Source of the DNA: Candidatus Paralachnospira caecorum
GTDB taxonomy: Bacteria > Bacillota > Clostridia > Lachnospirales > Lachnospiraceae
Assembly (NCBI GenBank): GCA_904379015.1
Contig: CAJFHG010000022.1
Coordinates: forward strand, 1-42,092
DNA: 42,092 nucleotides
Reading direction: 5' to 3'
Positions 1 to 7,360 of the stretch are shown here, in pieces. Under the pieces are notes generated by a model. That model saw nothing but the letters and a program-made list of their open reading frames with translations. It made no database searches and was not told the DNA's origin. How positions within the stretch are numbered: position 1 is the first letter of the stretch; each line of letters opens with the position of its first letter. Made by a program: the position numbers and the translations under genes.

Positions 1-180
1 TACACCGTCAAGTACACAACCGGCTTTAAGAAGGACTACAAACGGGCAATCAAGCGCGGCCTGAAAATCGAATTGCTGGAGCAGGTCGTGGCGCTGCTGG
101 CGATGGGCGAACCGCTGCCGGAGAAGAACCGTGATCACGATCTGTCCGGCGATTGGGTGGGCCATCGGGAATGTCACATT
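1..180 (+). pseudogene. YafQ/RelE-family toxin fragment
   Basis: The frame open from base 1 gives a peptide starting YTVKYTTGFKKDYKRA and ending LSGDWVGHRECHI, which matches the pattern of YafQ-type mRNA interferases (type II toxin, ribosome-dependent RNase): a basic N-terminal helix and the conserved region around the D-W-x-G-x-R-E-C-H catalytic stretch. The start lies off the left edge. After the His-Ile at about base 180 the similarity stops, and the frame continues into sequence that reads better on the other strand. The final strand with the last catalytic residues is missing, so the toxin should be inactive. No DinJ antitoxin is visible; it would lie to the left of the window. Confidence 0.6.
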
Positions 181-324
181 CTCCCGCATGGCCTTCATGC
201 CGATGGTGTCCACCTGCTTCTGGGCGGTCAGCAGGTCGATCTCACGCTGCCATGCCTTCGGTGTGATTTCCTCACCGCTGTCTTTCAGTTCCTTCAGATA
301 CCGGGTCATCGCTTTTTGCATCAT
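175..324 (-). pseudogene. Relaxase C-terminal tail-like fragment (uncertain)
   Basis: Reading the minus strand from an ATG at 324 gives a charged helical peptide beginning MMQKAMTRYLKELKDSG, followed by EEITPKAWQREIDLLTAQK and ending near MKAMRENV. The pattern resembles the coiled tail of MobA/relaxase proteins from Clostridial mobile elements (ITPKxW...LTAxK), but this is recognition from memory and the match is short. It abuts the toxin fragment in opposite orientation. Together they look like the scar of a mobile-element rearrangement, or possibly an assembly join at the window edge. Confidence 0.3.
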
Positions 325-432
325 GAGATAAAAAAATGAAAGGAAAAAGGGATAGGAAACAGCTTGATGAATGGCGTGTCCTGAAAGATCCAGTAAGGGA
401 TTTGTGCGCCCCAAAATAAGCAGGATAAAAAG

Positions 433-496
433 AAAGAGACAGTCTGGCAGAGAATTCAGTTTTTAAAAAGTACGAATTCTCTGAGATTGTCTCTTT
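433..496 (-). terminator. Long hairpin, probable terminator of the flavodiiron gene
   Basis: AAAGAGACA and CAGAGAATTC (433-457) pair with GAATTCTCTG and TGTCTCTTT (474-496). Read on the minus strand, the stem is followed by TCTTTTTATCC, the usual shape of an intrinsic terminator. It lies about 100 bases beyond the stop of the minus-strand flavodiiron gene. The remaining 340-592 region holds no other gene I can support. Confidence 0.6.
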
Positions 497-592
497 CCTG
501 CATGTCAAGGGTTAAAAACCGGAATTAACTGACAGCTCATCCGATTGACTCAGACGGACCTTTCCTGTCCGGACCGGTCTTGCCGACGGGCT

Positions 593-2383
593 TTATCCAA
601 TGCGCTCGAAATCCGCGACGCCGTGTTTGCAGAGCGGGCAGATGAAATCATCGGGAAGCTCTTCGCCTTCATAGATATAGCCGCATACCTTGCATACCCA
701 GCCCTTTTTGCCTTCTGTCTCGGGCTTGGGCTTCACGTAATTCTGGTAATAGGTGTAGGTCATGGTCTCCACTTTGTTGATCACGCGTGCCTCTGTGATG
801 CTGCAGATGAACATGCCGTGGGTATCCAGATCAATGTACTGCTCAACCTTCAGGGACATGAAGGAATTGATATACTTGGGCAGGAACACCAGGCCGTTGT
901 CGGAGCGCAGCACTTCCATTCCCGCGAATTTGTCCGCGGTTCTTCCGCTCTGGAAGCCGTAATTTTCAAATACGGAGAAGGGCGCGTCTGTGGACAGGCA
1001 GTTCAGGTTCATGATGCCGGTCTGCTTGATCACATGATGAGAATAGTTGGCCTTGTTGATGGTCACAGCGATCCGGTTGGGGGTGTTGGTCACCTGGGAT
1101 ACAGTGTTTACGATCAGGCCGTTGTCCTTCTTTCCGTCATTGGAGGTTACGACATAGAGACCGTATCCGATGTTGAAGAGCGCGGTCAGGTCATTTTTGT
1201 TGGCGGTATCGCCGTGCTGTGCCAGGTAATCGCCGCAGAGCTCTTCTGCGAGGGCTTCCAGCTGAGCGCTGCTCTCATCGTCCAGGGCGGATTTGATGTG
1301 GACCGTGGTGTCCGTGAAGGTCAGTTTTTTGCAGCCGGAGAGCATCTGCTTCATGGTCTTGGCGGCCATGGGCGCCCAACTTCCGTTTTCCACGAGCGCG
1401 ACGGTGCGGTTCTGGAAGTTCCGCTCGGTCAGATGATCGATGAAGTCGCGCATGAAGGGGAAGATGCCGGCGTTGTAGGTTGTGGTGGCCAGTACCAGCT
1501 TTCCGTAGCGGAAGGCGTCGGATACAGCCTGGGACATGTCGCAGCGGGCCAGATCATAAACGACCACATTGGGGCAGTCTTTGGCGCGCAGCTTCTCAGC
1601 CAGCAGTTCCACGGCCTTCCTGGTGTGTCCGTAAATGGAGGTGTAGGCGATCACGATGCCGTCTGTCTCTACCTCGTAGGAGGACCAGGTATTGTAAAGG
1701 TTCAGGTAGTAGCCGAGATTTTCTTTCAGTACGGGGCCGTGGGTAGGGCAGATCACCTGAATATCCAGGCCGGCGGCCTTCTTTAACAGGTTCTGCACCT
1801 GAGCGCCGTATTTGCCTACGATGCCGATGAAATAGCGGCGCGCCTCGTCTGCCCAGTCTTCCTCCACGTCCAGGGCTCCGAATTTGCCGAAGCCGTCGGC
1901 AGAGAACAGAACTTTGTCGCAGGTGTCATAGGTTACGATGACCTCGGGCCAGTGCACCATGGGAGCTTCCACAAAAGCCAGGGTATGTTTTCCGAGGCTC
2001 AGGGTGTCACCCTCTTTTACCACGACCTGTCTGTCCGCGTAGTCTGTTCCGAAAAACTGCTTCATCATGGCAAAGGCCTTCGCGGAAGAAACAATCGTTG
2101 TTTCCTTATATAATTGCATGAAATTCGCGATATTGGCCGCGTGATCCGGCTCCATATGCTGGATGATCAGATAATCAGGTCTGCGGGAAGCAAGCACCCG
2201 CTCAATGTTGTCCAGCCATTCATGGGTGAAATGTGCGTCGACGGTGTCAAAAACAGCTGTTTTTTCGTCAAGAATCACGTAGGAGTTGTAGGCAATGCCG
2301 TTCTTGACCGGATACTGTCCCTCGAACAGATCCACGGCATGGTCATTGACGCCTACGTACTTGATATCGTTTGTAATTTCCAT
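593..2383 (-). CDS. Flavodiiron protein fused to flavin reductase and rubredoxin
   Basis: A 596-residue soluble protein expected to reduce O2 or NO to protect an anaerobe. Domains in order: metallo-beta-lactamase-like diiron domain (about 1-240) with ligands H76-x-E78-x-D80-H81, H144, D163 and H215; flavodoxin domain (about 242-385) with the FMN loop TSIYGHTRK; flavin-reductase-like domain (about 400-550); and a C-terminal rubredoxin (last 38 residues) with CKVCGY and CPLC metal-binding pairs. The fusion should carry electrons from NAD(P)H through FMN and rubredoxin to the diiron site. The start is supported by AAAGGAGTG upstream. It is transcribed alone, divergent from the amino-acid importer, and ends before a strong hairpin. 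All diiron and Cys ligands expected for the family are present. Confidence 0.93.
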   Translation of the reverse strand: MEITNDIKYVGVNDHAVDLFEGQYPVKNGIAYNSYVILDEKTAVFDTVDAHFTHEWLDNIERVLASRRPDYLIIQHMEPDHAANIANFMQLYKETTIVSSAKAFAMMKQFFGTDYADRQVVVKEGDTLSLGKHTLAFVEAPMVHWPEVIVTYDTCDKVLFSADGFGKFGALDVEEDWADEARRYFIGIVGKYGAQVQNLLKKAAGLDIQVICPTHGPVLKENLGYYLNLYNTWSSYEVETDGIVIAYTSIYGHTRKAVELLAEKLRAKDCPNVVVYDLARCDMSQAVSDAFRYGKLVLATTTYNAGIFPFMRDFIDHLTERNFQNRTVALVENGSWAPMAAKTMKQMLSGCKKLTFTDTTVHIKSALDDESSAQLEALAEELCGDYLAQHGDTANKNDLTALFNIGYGLYVVTSNDGKKDNGLIVNTVSQVTNTPNRIAVTINKANYSHHVIKQTGIMNLNCLSTDAPFSVFENYGFQSGRTADKFAGMEVLRSDNGLVFLPKYINSFMSLKVEQYIDLDTHGMFICSITEARVINKVETMTYTYYQNYVKPKPETEGKKGWVCKVCGYIYEGEELPDDFICPLCKHGVADFERIG

Positions 2384-2458
2384 TGGCAGTTCACTCCTTT
2401 ATTTTGTTTATGGTTTGTCTGATTGCTTCTGCAGATATTCTTCCGGATATCTGCGGTT

Positions 2459-2487
2459 ATTATAACAAAACATGGAAGAAAATGATA
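2459..2487 (-). promoter_or_regulatory. Probable promoter of the flavodiiron gene
   Basis: On the minus strand TATAAT (2464-2459) is a perfect -10 about 75 bases before the start codon. The -35 at 17 bases (TATCAT-like) is poor, so activation by a regulator is possible. Confidence 0.4.
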
Positions 2488-2536
2488 GCGTGTATCCCAA
2501 AATATACTTAAAAAATGAATTTTGTGGCGAAAAGAC

Positions 2537-2566
2537 TTGCGCTTTATTGTGATAATGTGCTACTAT
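2537..2566 (+). promoter_or_regulatory. Probable promoter of the amino-acid ABC importer
   Basis: TTGCGC (2537-2542), an 18-base spacer and TACTAT (2561-2566) precede the binding-protein gene. A TGGCGAA match to the Spo0A box core TGNCGAA lies just upstream at 2525-2531; a single 7-base match could be chance. Confidence 0.4.
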
Positions 2567-2608
2567 TACGGAGTCGGTAAAAGGACAACTTGAAAGAGGG
2601 AGGAATGA

Positions 2609-3502
2609 ATGATCATGAAAAAAATGATTGCGCTGATGACGGCTGCGGTACTGGCTGTGGCATCTCTGGCAGGCTGCGGCGGCGGTTCTGCTGATGAAAC
2701 GACAGAGGCTGTCACCACAGAGGCCGCGGGAGACAGCACAGAAGCAGAGGCTGACGATACCGCTGCGGCGGATGACACAACGGCCGCTTCCGAAGAGAGC
2801 GATATGGCTTACGTACAGGACAAAGGAACTCTGGTCGTGGGCGTGACCAACTTTGAGCCCATGGATTATCTGGATGAGTCCGGCGAATGGATCGGATTTG
2901 ACGCGGATCTGGCGAAGGCATTCGGCGAGAGCCTTGGCGTAGAGGTGGAATTTGTGGAGATCGACTGGGACAATAAAGTTCTGGAGCTGGACAGCCATAC
3001 CATTGACTGTGTATGGAACGGCATGACGCTGACGGATGAAGTGCTCGGCGCCATGGAGTGCTCCAACGCTTACTGCAACAATGCTCAGATCGTGATCGTG
3101 CCCGCGGACGTGGCGGATCAGTATCAGGATGTGGACAGTCTTTCTGACCTGACCTTTGCCGTGGAGGCAGGCAGCGCCGGCGAAGAGCAGGTCAGCGCCC
3201 TGGGGCTGAATTATACGCCGGTCACCAGCCAGGCGGACGCGCTGATGGAGGTTGCGGCCGGTACTTCTGACGCGGCTGTGATTGATTCCCTGATGGCTGC
3301 CGCTATGGTAGGCGAGGGAACCAGCTACGCGGATCTGACCTACACCATCGGTCTCAACAGCGAAGAGTACGGAGTCGGCTTCCGCATGGGATCGGATCTG
3401 GCGGCTGCGCTCAATGACTTTTTCGCTCAGAGCTACGCGGACGGCAGCATGCAGGAGCTTGCCGCGACATACGGCGTACAGGCTGCCATTATTGAGCAGT
3501 AA
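2609..3502 (+). CDS. Amino-acid ABC transporter substrate-binding lipoprotein
   Basis: A 297-residue family 3 solute-binding protein, held outside the cell by a lipid anchor. The signal peptide ends in a lipobox, SLAGC, at about residues 18-22. A low-complexity Thr/Glu/Ala/Asp linker (about 28-66) follows, then the binding domain starting GTLVVGVTNFEPMDYLDESG, with the family's G-x-D-x-D-L-A-K/R stretch (GFDADLAKAFGESLGVE) and the W-D pattern near IDWDNKV. A second start codon at 2615 is equally possible, since GAGGGAGG lies 5 bases before 2609 and 11 before 2615. It is the first gene of a three-gene importer. The exact amino acid cannot be read from the sequence; polar amino acid or cystine are typical. 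Confidence 0.9.
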   Translation: MIMKKMIALMTAAVLAVASLAGCGGGSADETTEAVTTEAAGDSTEAEADDTAAADDTTAASEESDMAYVQDKGTLVVGVTNFEPMDYLDESGEWIGFDADLAKAFGESLGVEVEFVEIDWDNKVLELDSHTIDCVWNGMTLTDEVLGAMECSNAYCNNAQIVIVPADVADQYQDVDSLSDLTFAVEAGSAGEEQVSALGLNYTPVTSQADALMEVAAGTSDAAVIDSLMAAAMVGEGTSYADLTYTIGLNSEEYGVGFRMGSDLAAALNDFFAQSYADGSMQELAATYGVQAAIIEQ

Positions 3503-3542
3503 TTGAAAGAAGAACCATTCAGGTAGGAAGCAGGAGAGTTTT

Positions 3543-4229
3543 ATGGATCTGATCATGGAGCAGATGCCGATAGTCATTCAGGCGCTGAATGTCGGCTTTA
3601 TACAGACGTTAAAATTGTTTTTTGTCACTCTGATCGGCGCCCTGCCGCTGGGGCTTCTGATCGCGTTCGGCTCCATGTCCCGGTTTAAGCCTTTGAGCTG
3701 GCTGATGAAGACCATTGTCTGGATCATAAGAGGAACGCCTCTTATGATCCAGCTTCTGATTATCTTTTATTTTCCGGGACTGGCACTGGACAACAATGTC
3801 TGGGGAAGCGGGGAGACCGGCCGTTTTATTGCGGCTTCGATCGGTTTTATCATCAATTATGCCTGTTATTTTTCAGAAATATACCGGGGCGGCATCCAGG
3901 GCGTGCCTGTGGGGCAGGAGGAAGCCGGTCTGGTGCTTGGCATGACAAGGCGCCAGATCTTTTTCAGGATCAAGCTGCTCCAGATGATCAAGCGCATTGT
4001 GCCGCCGATTTCCAACGAGATCATTACCCTGGTGAAGGATACGTCCCTGGCCAGGACGATTGCCCTTCAGGAAATCATCTGGGCCGGCCAGTCCTTCCTG
4101 AGAGGGTCCCAGGGGATCCGCGGCGCTGTCTGGCCTCTGTTCTTCACGGCCTTCTATTATCTGATCTGGAACGGCGTGGTGACGGTGCTTCTCGGCCGGC
4201 TGGAGAGAAAGCTGGATTACTTCAGATAG
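3543..4229 (+). CDS. Amino-acid ABC transporter permease
   Basis: A 228-residue inner-membrane protein of the HisM/GlnP family. It has about five hydrophobic segments and the cytoplasmic coupling (EAA-type) loop EEAGLVLGMTRRQIFFRIK, which contacts the ATPase. The N-terminal part shows the family pattern GFIQTLKLFFVTLIGALPLG and IIRGTPLMIQL. Only one permease is encoded, so the transporter should use a homodimer. It lies 40 bases after the binding protein and 15 before the ATPase, so the three genes form an operon. Confidence 0.92.
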   Translation: MDLIMEQMPIVIQALNVGFIQTLKLFFVTLIGALPLGLLIAFGSMSRFKPLSWLMKTIVWIIRGTPLMIQLLIIFYFPGLALDNNVWGSGETGRFIAASIGFIINYACYFSEIYRGGIQGVPVGQEEAGLVLGMTRRQIFFRIKLLQMIKRIVPPISNEIITLVKDTSLARTIALQEIIWAGQSFLRGSQGIRGAVWPLFFTAFYYLIWNGVVTVLLGRLERKLDYFR

Positions 4230-4244
4230 GAGGACGGATGCATT

Positions 4245-5030
4245 ATGGCGATTTTGGAAGTAGAACATATTTGTAAATCCTTTGGCCGGACAGAGGTCCT
4301 GAAGGATATCAGCTTTTCCATGGAAAAGGGACAGGCGCTTTCTCTGATCGGCTCTTCCGGAAGCGGAAAAACGACGCTTCTGCGGTGCCTGAATTTCCTG
4401 GAGCAGCCCGATGGCGGCATGATCCGGGTGAATGGCGAAACGCTTTTTGACGGCGCGAATCCGGTGACCAGGCAGGAGTCGGAAATCCGCAAAAAAAGGC
4501 TCCATTTCGGACTGGTGTTTCAGTCCTTCAATCTGTTCCCTCAGTATACGGCCATTGGGAACGTGATGCTGGCAAAGGAGCTTCTGGCGAAGGAACGGCC
4601 GGATTACAAAGTAAGAAAGAAAGCGATCCATGAGGAGATCCGTGCCCGGGCGGAGGAACTTCTCCGTCAGATGGGACTGACTGACAGGATGGAAAATTAT
4701 CCTCATCAGCTGTCGGGAGGGCAGTGTCAGCGTGTCGCCATCGCCAGAGCGCTGGCGCTGGAGCCGGATATTCTCTGCTTTGACGAGCCGACATCGGCCC
4801 TGGATCCGGAGCTGACCGGGGAAGTCCTGCGGGTTATGAAGGAGCTCGCGGATAAGAATATGACCATGATCATTGTCACCCATGAGATGGCTTTTGCCAG
4901 GGATGTCTCTGACCAGGTGATCTTTATGGATGAAGGGAATATCGTTGAGCAGGGCGCGCCGGAGCAGGTTTTCGGCCATCCCCGCGAGGAGCGGACGAAG
5001 CAGTTCCTTTCCCGCTATATGGGTGAATAA
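4245..5030 (+). CDS. Amino-acid ABC transporter ATP-binding protein
   Basis: A 261-residue GlnQ/HisP-type ATPase that powers uptake by the preceding permease. Visible motifs are Walker [11 protein letters not shown]-loop [15 protein letters not shown], signature [15 protein letters not shown], Walker [15 protein letters not shown] and H-loop [13 protein letters not shown]. Its length is a little above the usual 240-250, owing to an insert after the Q-loop (about residues 108-135, rich in Lys/Arg/Glu). It is the last gene of the operon. The next promoter starts only 17 bases beyond its stop, and I see no clear terminator hairpin between them. Confidence 0.94.
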   Translation: MAILEVEHICKSFGRTEVLKDISFSMEKGQALSLIGSSGSGKTTLLRCLNFLEQPDGGMIRVNGETLFDGANPVTRQESEIRKKRLHFGLVFQSFNLFPQYTAIGNVMLAKELLAKERPDYKVRKKAIHEEIRARAEELLRQMGLTDRMENYPHQLSGGQCQRVAIARALALEPDILCFDEPTSALDPELTGEVLRVMKELADKNMTMIIVTHEMAFARDVSDQVIFMDEGNIVEQGAPEQVFGHPREERTKQFLSRYMGE

Positions 5031-5046
5031 AAAATCCAATTAATGG

Positions 5047-5075
5047 TTGACATTTTGAAAATGGCATGGTATGCT
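5047..5075 (+). promoter_or_regulatory. Promoter of the infC operon
   Basis: Perfect TTGACA (5047-5052), a 17-base spacer and TATGCT (5070-5075), followed by about 160 bases of leader before IF3. Confidence 0.8.
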
Positions 5076-5082
5076 ATTAAAG

Positions 5083-5242
5083 CTGTATAAATAAAAGAAG
5101 AGTATCCGCTCTCACCTCAGCGCCTTTGAGCGACTCGGGTTTCCTATATGGATTGTCAGCCGGAATCAGATTCCGGTTCTTCATGAGGATTTCAGGTGGA
5201 TAGTTCTTCTATCCACTTTTTTATTGATGGGGGTGCAGAGTT
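5083..5242 (+). promoter_or_regulatory. Structured leader of infC-rpmI-rplT
   Basis: The leader contains a conserved-looking block (CTCACCTCAGCGCC ... GACTCGGGTTTCC), a hairpin CCGGAAT/GATTCCGG near 5159-5176 and then an intrinsic terminator at 5196-5222. In Bacillus and relatives the infC-rpmI-rplT leader is bound by L20 and attenuated. The layout here (constitutive promoter, folded leader, terminator just before the first gene) fits that. Whether the ligand here is L20 or another factor is inference. Confidence 0.7.
5196..5222 (+). terminator. Attenuator hairpin before infC
   Basis: GTGGATAG (5196-5203), loop TTCTT, CTATCCAC (5209-5216), then a run of six T. It lies only 20 bases upstream of the IF3 start, so it must be read through for the operon to be expressed. 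Confidence 0.85.
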
Positions 5243-5749
5243 ATTAGCGAATTAATGGTGAATGAACAGATCAGAGACAAAGAGGTGCGTCTGATCGGCG
5301 TAAATGGTGAACAGCTTGGTATTGTATCATCAAGAGAAGCACAGAGGCTTGCGAGAGAGGCTGATCTGGATTTGGTGAAGGTTGCTCCGATGGCAAAGCC
5401 GCCGGTATGCAAGATCATTGATTATGGCAAATACCGTTATGAGATGGCCCGGAAGGAAAAAGAGGCTAAGAAAAAGCAGAAGGTCATTGAAATAAAAGAA
5501 GTGCGTCTGTCTCCGAATATTGAGGAGAATGATCTGAATACGAAGATTTCCGCCGCAAGGAAGTTCATTCAGAAAGGAAACAAGGTCAAGGTGACCTTGC
5601 GGTTCCGTGGCAGAGAGATCAGCCATATGAATAACTCCAAGCACATCCTGGAGGATTTTGCAGAAAAGCTTTCTGATATTGCAGTGGTCGACAAGCCTTC
5701 CAAGGTCGAGGGCCGGAGCCTGGTTATGTTTTTGTCAGAAAAGCGTTAA
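5243..5749 (+). CDS. infC: Translation initiation factor IF-3, AUU start
   Basis: IF3 binds the 30S subunit and proofreads start-codon choice. The protein (168 residues from ATT) shows the N-domain start SELMVNEQIRDKEVRLIG, the Lys/Glu-rich linker KYRYEMARKEKEAKKKQK and the C-domain with KVTLRFRGREISH. The first in-frame ATG is at 5255, but the ribosome binding site GGGGGTG (5229-5235) is 7 bases from ATT at 5243 and 19 from that ATG. ATT is therefore the likely start, as in E. coli and many other bacteria, where the rare start lets IF3 repress its own translation. The in-frame TGA at 5225 rules out a longer form. It is the first gene of the operon with L35 and L20. Confidence 0.95.
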   Translation: MSELMVNEQIRDKEVRLIGVNGEQLGIVSSREAQRLAREADLDLVKVAPMAKPPVCKIIDYGKYRYEMARKEKEAKKKQKVIEIKEVRLSPNIEENDLNTKISAARKFIQKGNKVKVTLRFRGREISHMNNSKHILEDFAEKLSDIAVVDKPSKVEGRSLVMFLSEKR

Positions 5750-5793
5750 AAGAACAGGGCTATACCTGGGATCAAGTTTAAGGAGGAAGAATC

Positions 5794-5988
5794 ATGCCTA
5801 AAGTAAAAACCAGCAGAGCAGCAGCAAAGCGTTTTAAAAAAACCGGTACCGGTAAATTAAAAAGAATGAAGGCCTATAAGAGCCATATCTTGACCAAGAA
5901 GTCTCAGAAGAGAAAGAGAAACCTCAGAAAATCAGCCGTTGCAGTTCCTTCGAATGCAAAGGTGATGAAAAAAATTTTACCGTACTGA
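5794..5988 (+). CDS. rpmI: 50S ribosomal protein L35
   Basis: A 64-residue, highly basic ribosomal protein of the expected length, starting [19 protein letters not shown] after the Met and with the family's [16 protein letters not shown] stretch. It follows IF3 by 44 bases with a strong AAGGAGG ribosome binding site and precedes L20, the standard infC-rpmI-rplT order. It sits in the large subunit and is needed early in 50S assembly. Confidence 0.98.
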   Translation: MPKVKTSRAAAKRFKKTGTGKLKRMKAYKSHILTKKSQKRKRNLRKSAVAVPSNAKVMKKILPY

Positions 5989-6021
5989 TGGATTTGATAG
6001 AATAAAGGAGGAAGACTTAAA

Positions 6022-6378
6022 ATGGCAAGAGTAAAAGGCGGATTAGGCGCTAAAAAGAAGCATAACAGAGTTCTGAAGCTGGCGAAAGGCTACAGAGGAG
6101 CCCGTTCCAAACAGTATAGAGTTGCAAAGCAGTCTGTCATGAGAGCGCTGACCAGCTCCTATGCGGGAAGAAAGCAGAGAAAGAGACAGTTCAGACAGCT
6201 CTGGATCGCCCGTATCAACGCTGCGGCCAGAATGAACGGACTTTCCTACAGCCGTTTTATGTATGGTCTGAAGGAAGCGGGCGTTGAGATGAACCGCAAG
6301 ATCCTGGCGGACATGGCAGTCAATGATGCGGCTGGTTTCGCGAAGCTGGCTGAGGTTGCCAAGGAGAAATTGGCTTAA
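6022..6378 (+). CDS. rplT: 50S ribosomal protein L20
   Basis: A 118-residue ribosomal protein with the typical start [20 protein letters not shown] and the [19 protein letters not shown] helix that binds 23S rRNA. It is needed for early assembly of the large subunit. In Firmicutes it also represses its own operon by binding the infC leader, which is consistent with the attenuated leader at 5083-5242. Ribosome binding site AAAGGAGGAAG. It is the last gene of the operon. Confidence 0.98.
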   Translation: MARVKGGLGAKKKHNRVLKLAKGYRGARSKQYRVAKQSVMRALTSSYAGRKQRKRQFRQLWIARINAAARMNGLSYSRFMYGLKEAGVEMNRKILADMAVNDAAGFAKLAEVAKEKLA

Positions 6379-6454
6379 TTGACGTAACAGCCACGACTAA
6401 TTGAATTAACAGACAATTAGTGAAAAATTCTTGCGAAAAAAATGTAAAAAACAC

Positions 6455-6483
6455 TTGCAAGAACCAAAAATAAATGGTATAGT
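6455..6483 (+). promoter_or_regulatory. Promoter of tRNA-Pro
   Basis: TTGCAA (6455-6460), 17-base spacer, TATAGT (6478-6483). Transcription would start at about 6490, right at the foot of the leader hairpin. Confidence 0.75.
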
Positions 6484-6490
6484 ATATGAG

Positions 6491-6521
6491 GATTTGGTTC
6501 TGAGATCAAAAGAACCAAATC
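6491..6521 (+). other. Perfect hairpin in the tRNA-Pro precursor leader
   Basis: GATTTGGTTCT (6491-6501) and AGAACCAAATC (6511-6521) form an 11 base-pair stem with a 9-base loop. It begins at the predicted transcription start and ends six bases before the tRNA. It has no T-run after it, so it is not a terminator. It may protect or shape the 5' leader for RNase P. Confidence 0.7.
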
Positions 6522-6527
6522 TGCTAT

Positions 6528-6601
6528 CGGAATGTGGCTCAGTTTGGTAGAGCGTTCGGTTAGGGACCGAGAGGCCGCAGGTTCGAATCCTGTCATTCCG
6601 A
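6528..6601 (+). tRNA. tRNA-Pro (anticodon AGG)
   Basis: A 74-base tRNA with acceptor CGGAATG/CATTCCG and discriminator A (Pro-like), D arm GCTCAGTTTGGTAGAGC, anticodon stem TTCGG/CCGAG with loop TTAGGGA, and T arm with GGTTCGAATCC. Loop positions 34-36 read AGG, so it decodes CCU directly and more Pro codons if A34 is deaminated to inosine. CCA is not encoded. Confidence 0.95.
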
Positions 6602-6614
6602 TGAATGAAATCAG

Positions 6615-6641
6615 AGCAGACAAGAAATTGTCTGCTTTTTT
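6615..6641 (+). terminator. Terminator of tRNA-Pro
   Basis: AGCAGACAA, loop GAAA, TTGTCTGCT, then six T. A TTTCATAGAAAAC block follows; see the repeat at 10067. Confidence 0.9.
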
Positions 6642-6694
6642 CATTTCATAGAAAACGGTGTTCCCTGGATAGTTTTAAATTCAAAATATTTTGC

Positions 6695-6723
6695 TTGCCA
6701 AATACATGCGGCTGCGTTATAAT
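6695..6723 (+). promoter_or_regulatory. Promoter of the SCP2-like / alcohol dehydrogenase pair
   Basis: TTGCCA (6695-6700), 17-base spacer, perfect TATAAT (6718-6723), 50 bases before the first start codon. Confidence 0.75.
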
Positions 6724-6772
6724 GCGGAAAGAGCAAAAAACACGATGATAGAAGCAGATTCTGGAGGGAAAT

Positions 6773-7360
6773 ATGAGTCAGCTGGAGTTGGATATCAAAC
6801 ATGCGGAGGCGGCGGGCGTCTATCAGATGTCGGCCCGCAAAAAGAGAACGCTTGCGGCCAGGAAGGCTTTCTGCGGCGTGATTTTCTGTTTTCTTTATCA
6901 GGGGCTGAATGTGCTGGCCGGGAAGGATGAGAGGGTCATCCGTGAGATGGAAACCTGGGAGGAGGGCTTTTCCTGTGGGATTGGAATGGGAGAAGGCGCT
7001 CCGGCCCTTTATATGGAAAAGAGAGGAAACGAGCTGGTCCGGTTGTCCGGAGAGGAAACCTTACCGGAAAAAATGGATCTGATGATCGAATTTAAAAGCG
7101 TGGAGGCCGCTTTTCTGGTCATGTCGGGACAGGTGGGAGTCGCGGGATCCTATGCCAGACACGGTTTTCTTCTGAAAGGAGATATTGCCAGAGGAATGTC
7201 TCTGGTGCGCTGCGTGGATCTGGCGGAGGGGTATCTGTTTCCCCGCTTTATTTCCAGGAACATACTCAAGGCGGTGCCTGAAAAGAAAATGGGCCTGATC
7301 CGCACCTATCTGGCCGTTGTCTGCAGGATGCTGTTTCATGGAAAAGGAGGCCGCGGATGA
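6773..7360 (+). CDS. SCP2-like (sterol carrier fold) protein
   Basis: A 195-residue soluble protein. An N-terminal helical and basic part (about 1-60) is followed by a region (about 65-165) patterned like SCP2/sterol-carrier domains: a polar strand GAPALYMEKRGNELVRL, then a strand DLMIEFKSVEAAFLVMSGQVG and a helix-turn part HGFLLKGDIARGMSLVRCVDLAEGYLF. Such folds bind hydrophobic ligands such as acyl chains. It overlaps the next gene by the ATGA junction, so the two proteins are made together. The ligand and any link to the dehydrogenase reaction are unknown. The SCP2 assignment rests on the strand pattern only. RBS: TGGAGGG. Confidence 0.55.
   Translation: MSQLELDIKHAEAAGVYQMSARKKRTLAARKAFCGVIFCFLYQGLNVLAGKDERVIREMETWEEGFSCGIGMGEGAPALYMEKRGNELVRLSGEETLPEKMDLMIEFKSVEAAFLVMSGQVGVAGSYARHGFLLKGDIARGMSLVRCVDLAEGYLFPRFISRNILKAVPEKKMGLIRTYLAVVCRMLFHGKGGRG

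Noticed and set aside
545-1786. Plus-strand ORF of 413 residues opposite the flavodiiron gene
   Set aside because: Shadow of a fully recognisable minus-strand gene; no domain and no ribosome binding site.
2525-2531. Spo0A box upstream of the amino-acid importer
   Set aside because: A single TGGCGAA match without a partner site; not enough to claim regulation.
6417-6644. Minus-strand ORF of 75 residues containing GMTGFEPAASRS
   Set aside because: It is the antisense translation of the tRNA-Pro gene, a well-known false protein in databases.
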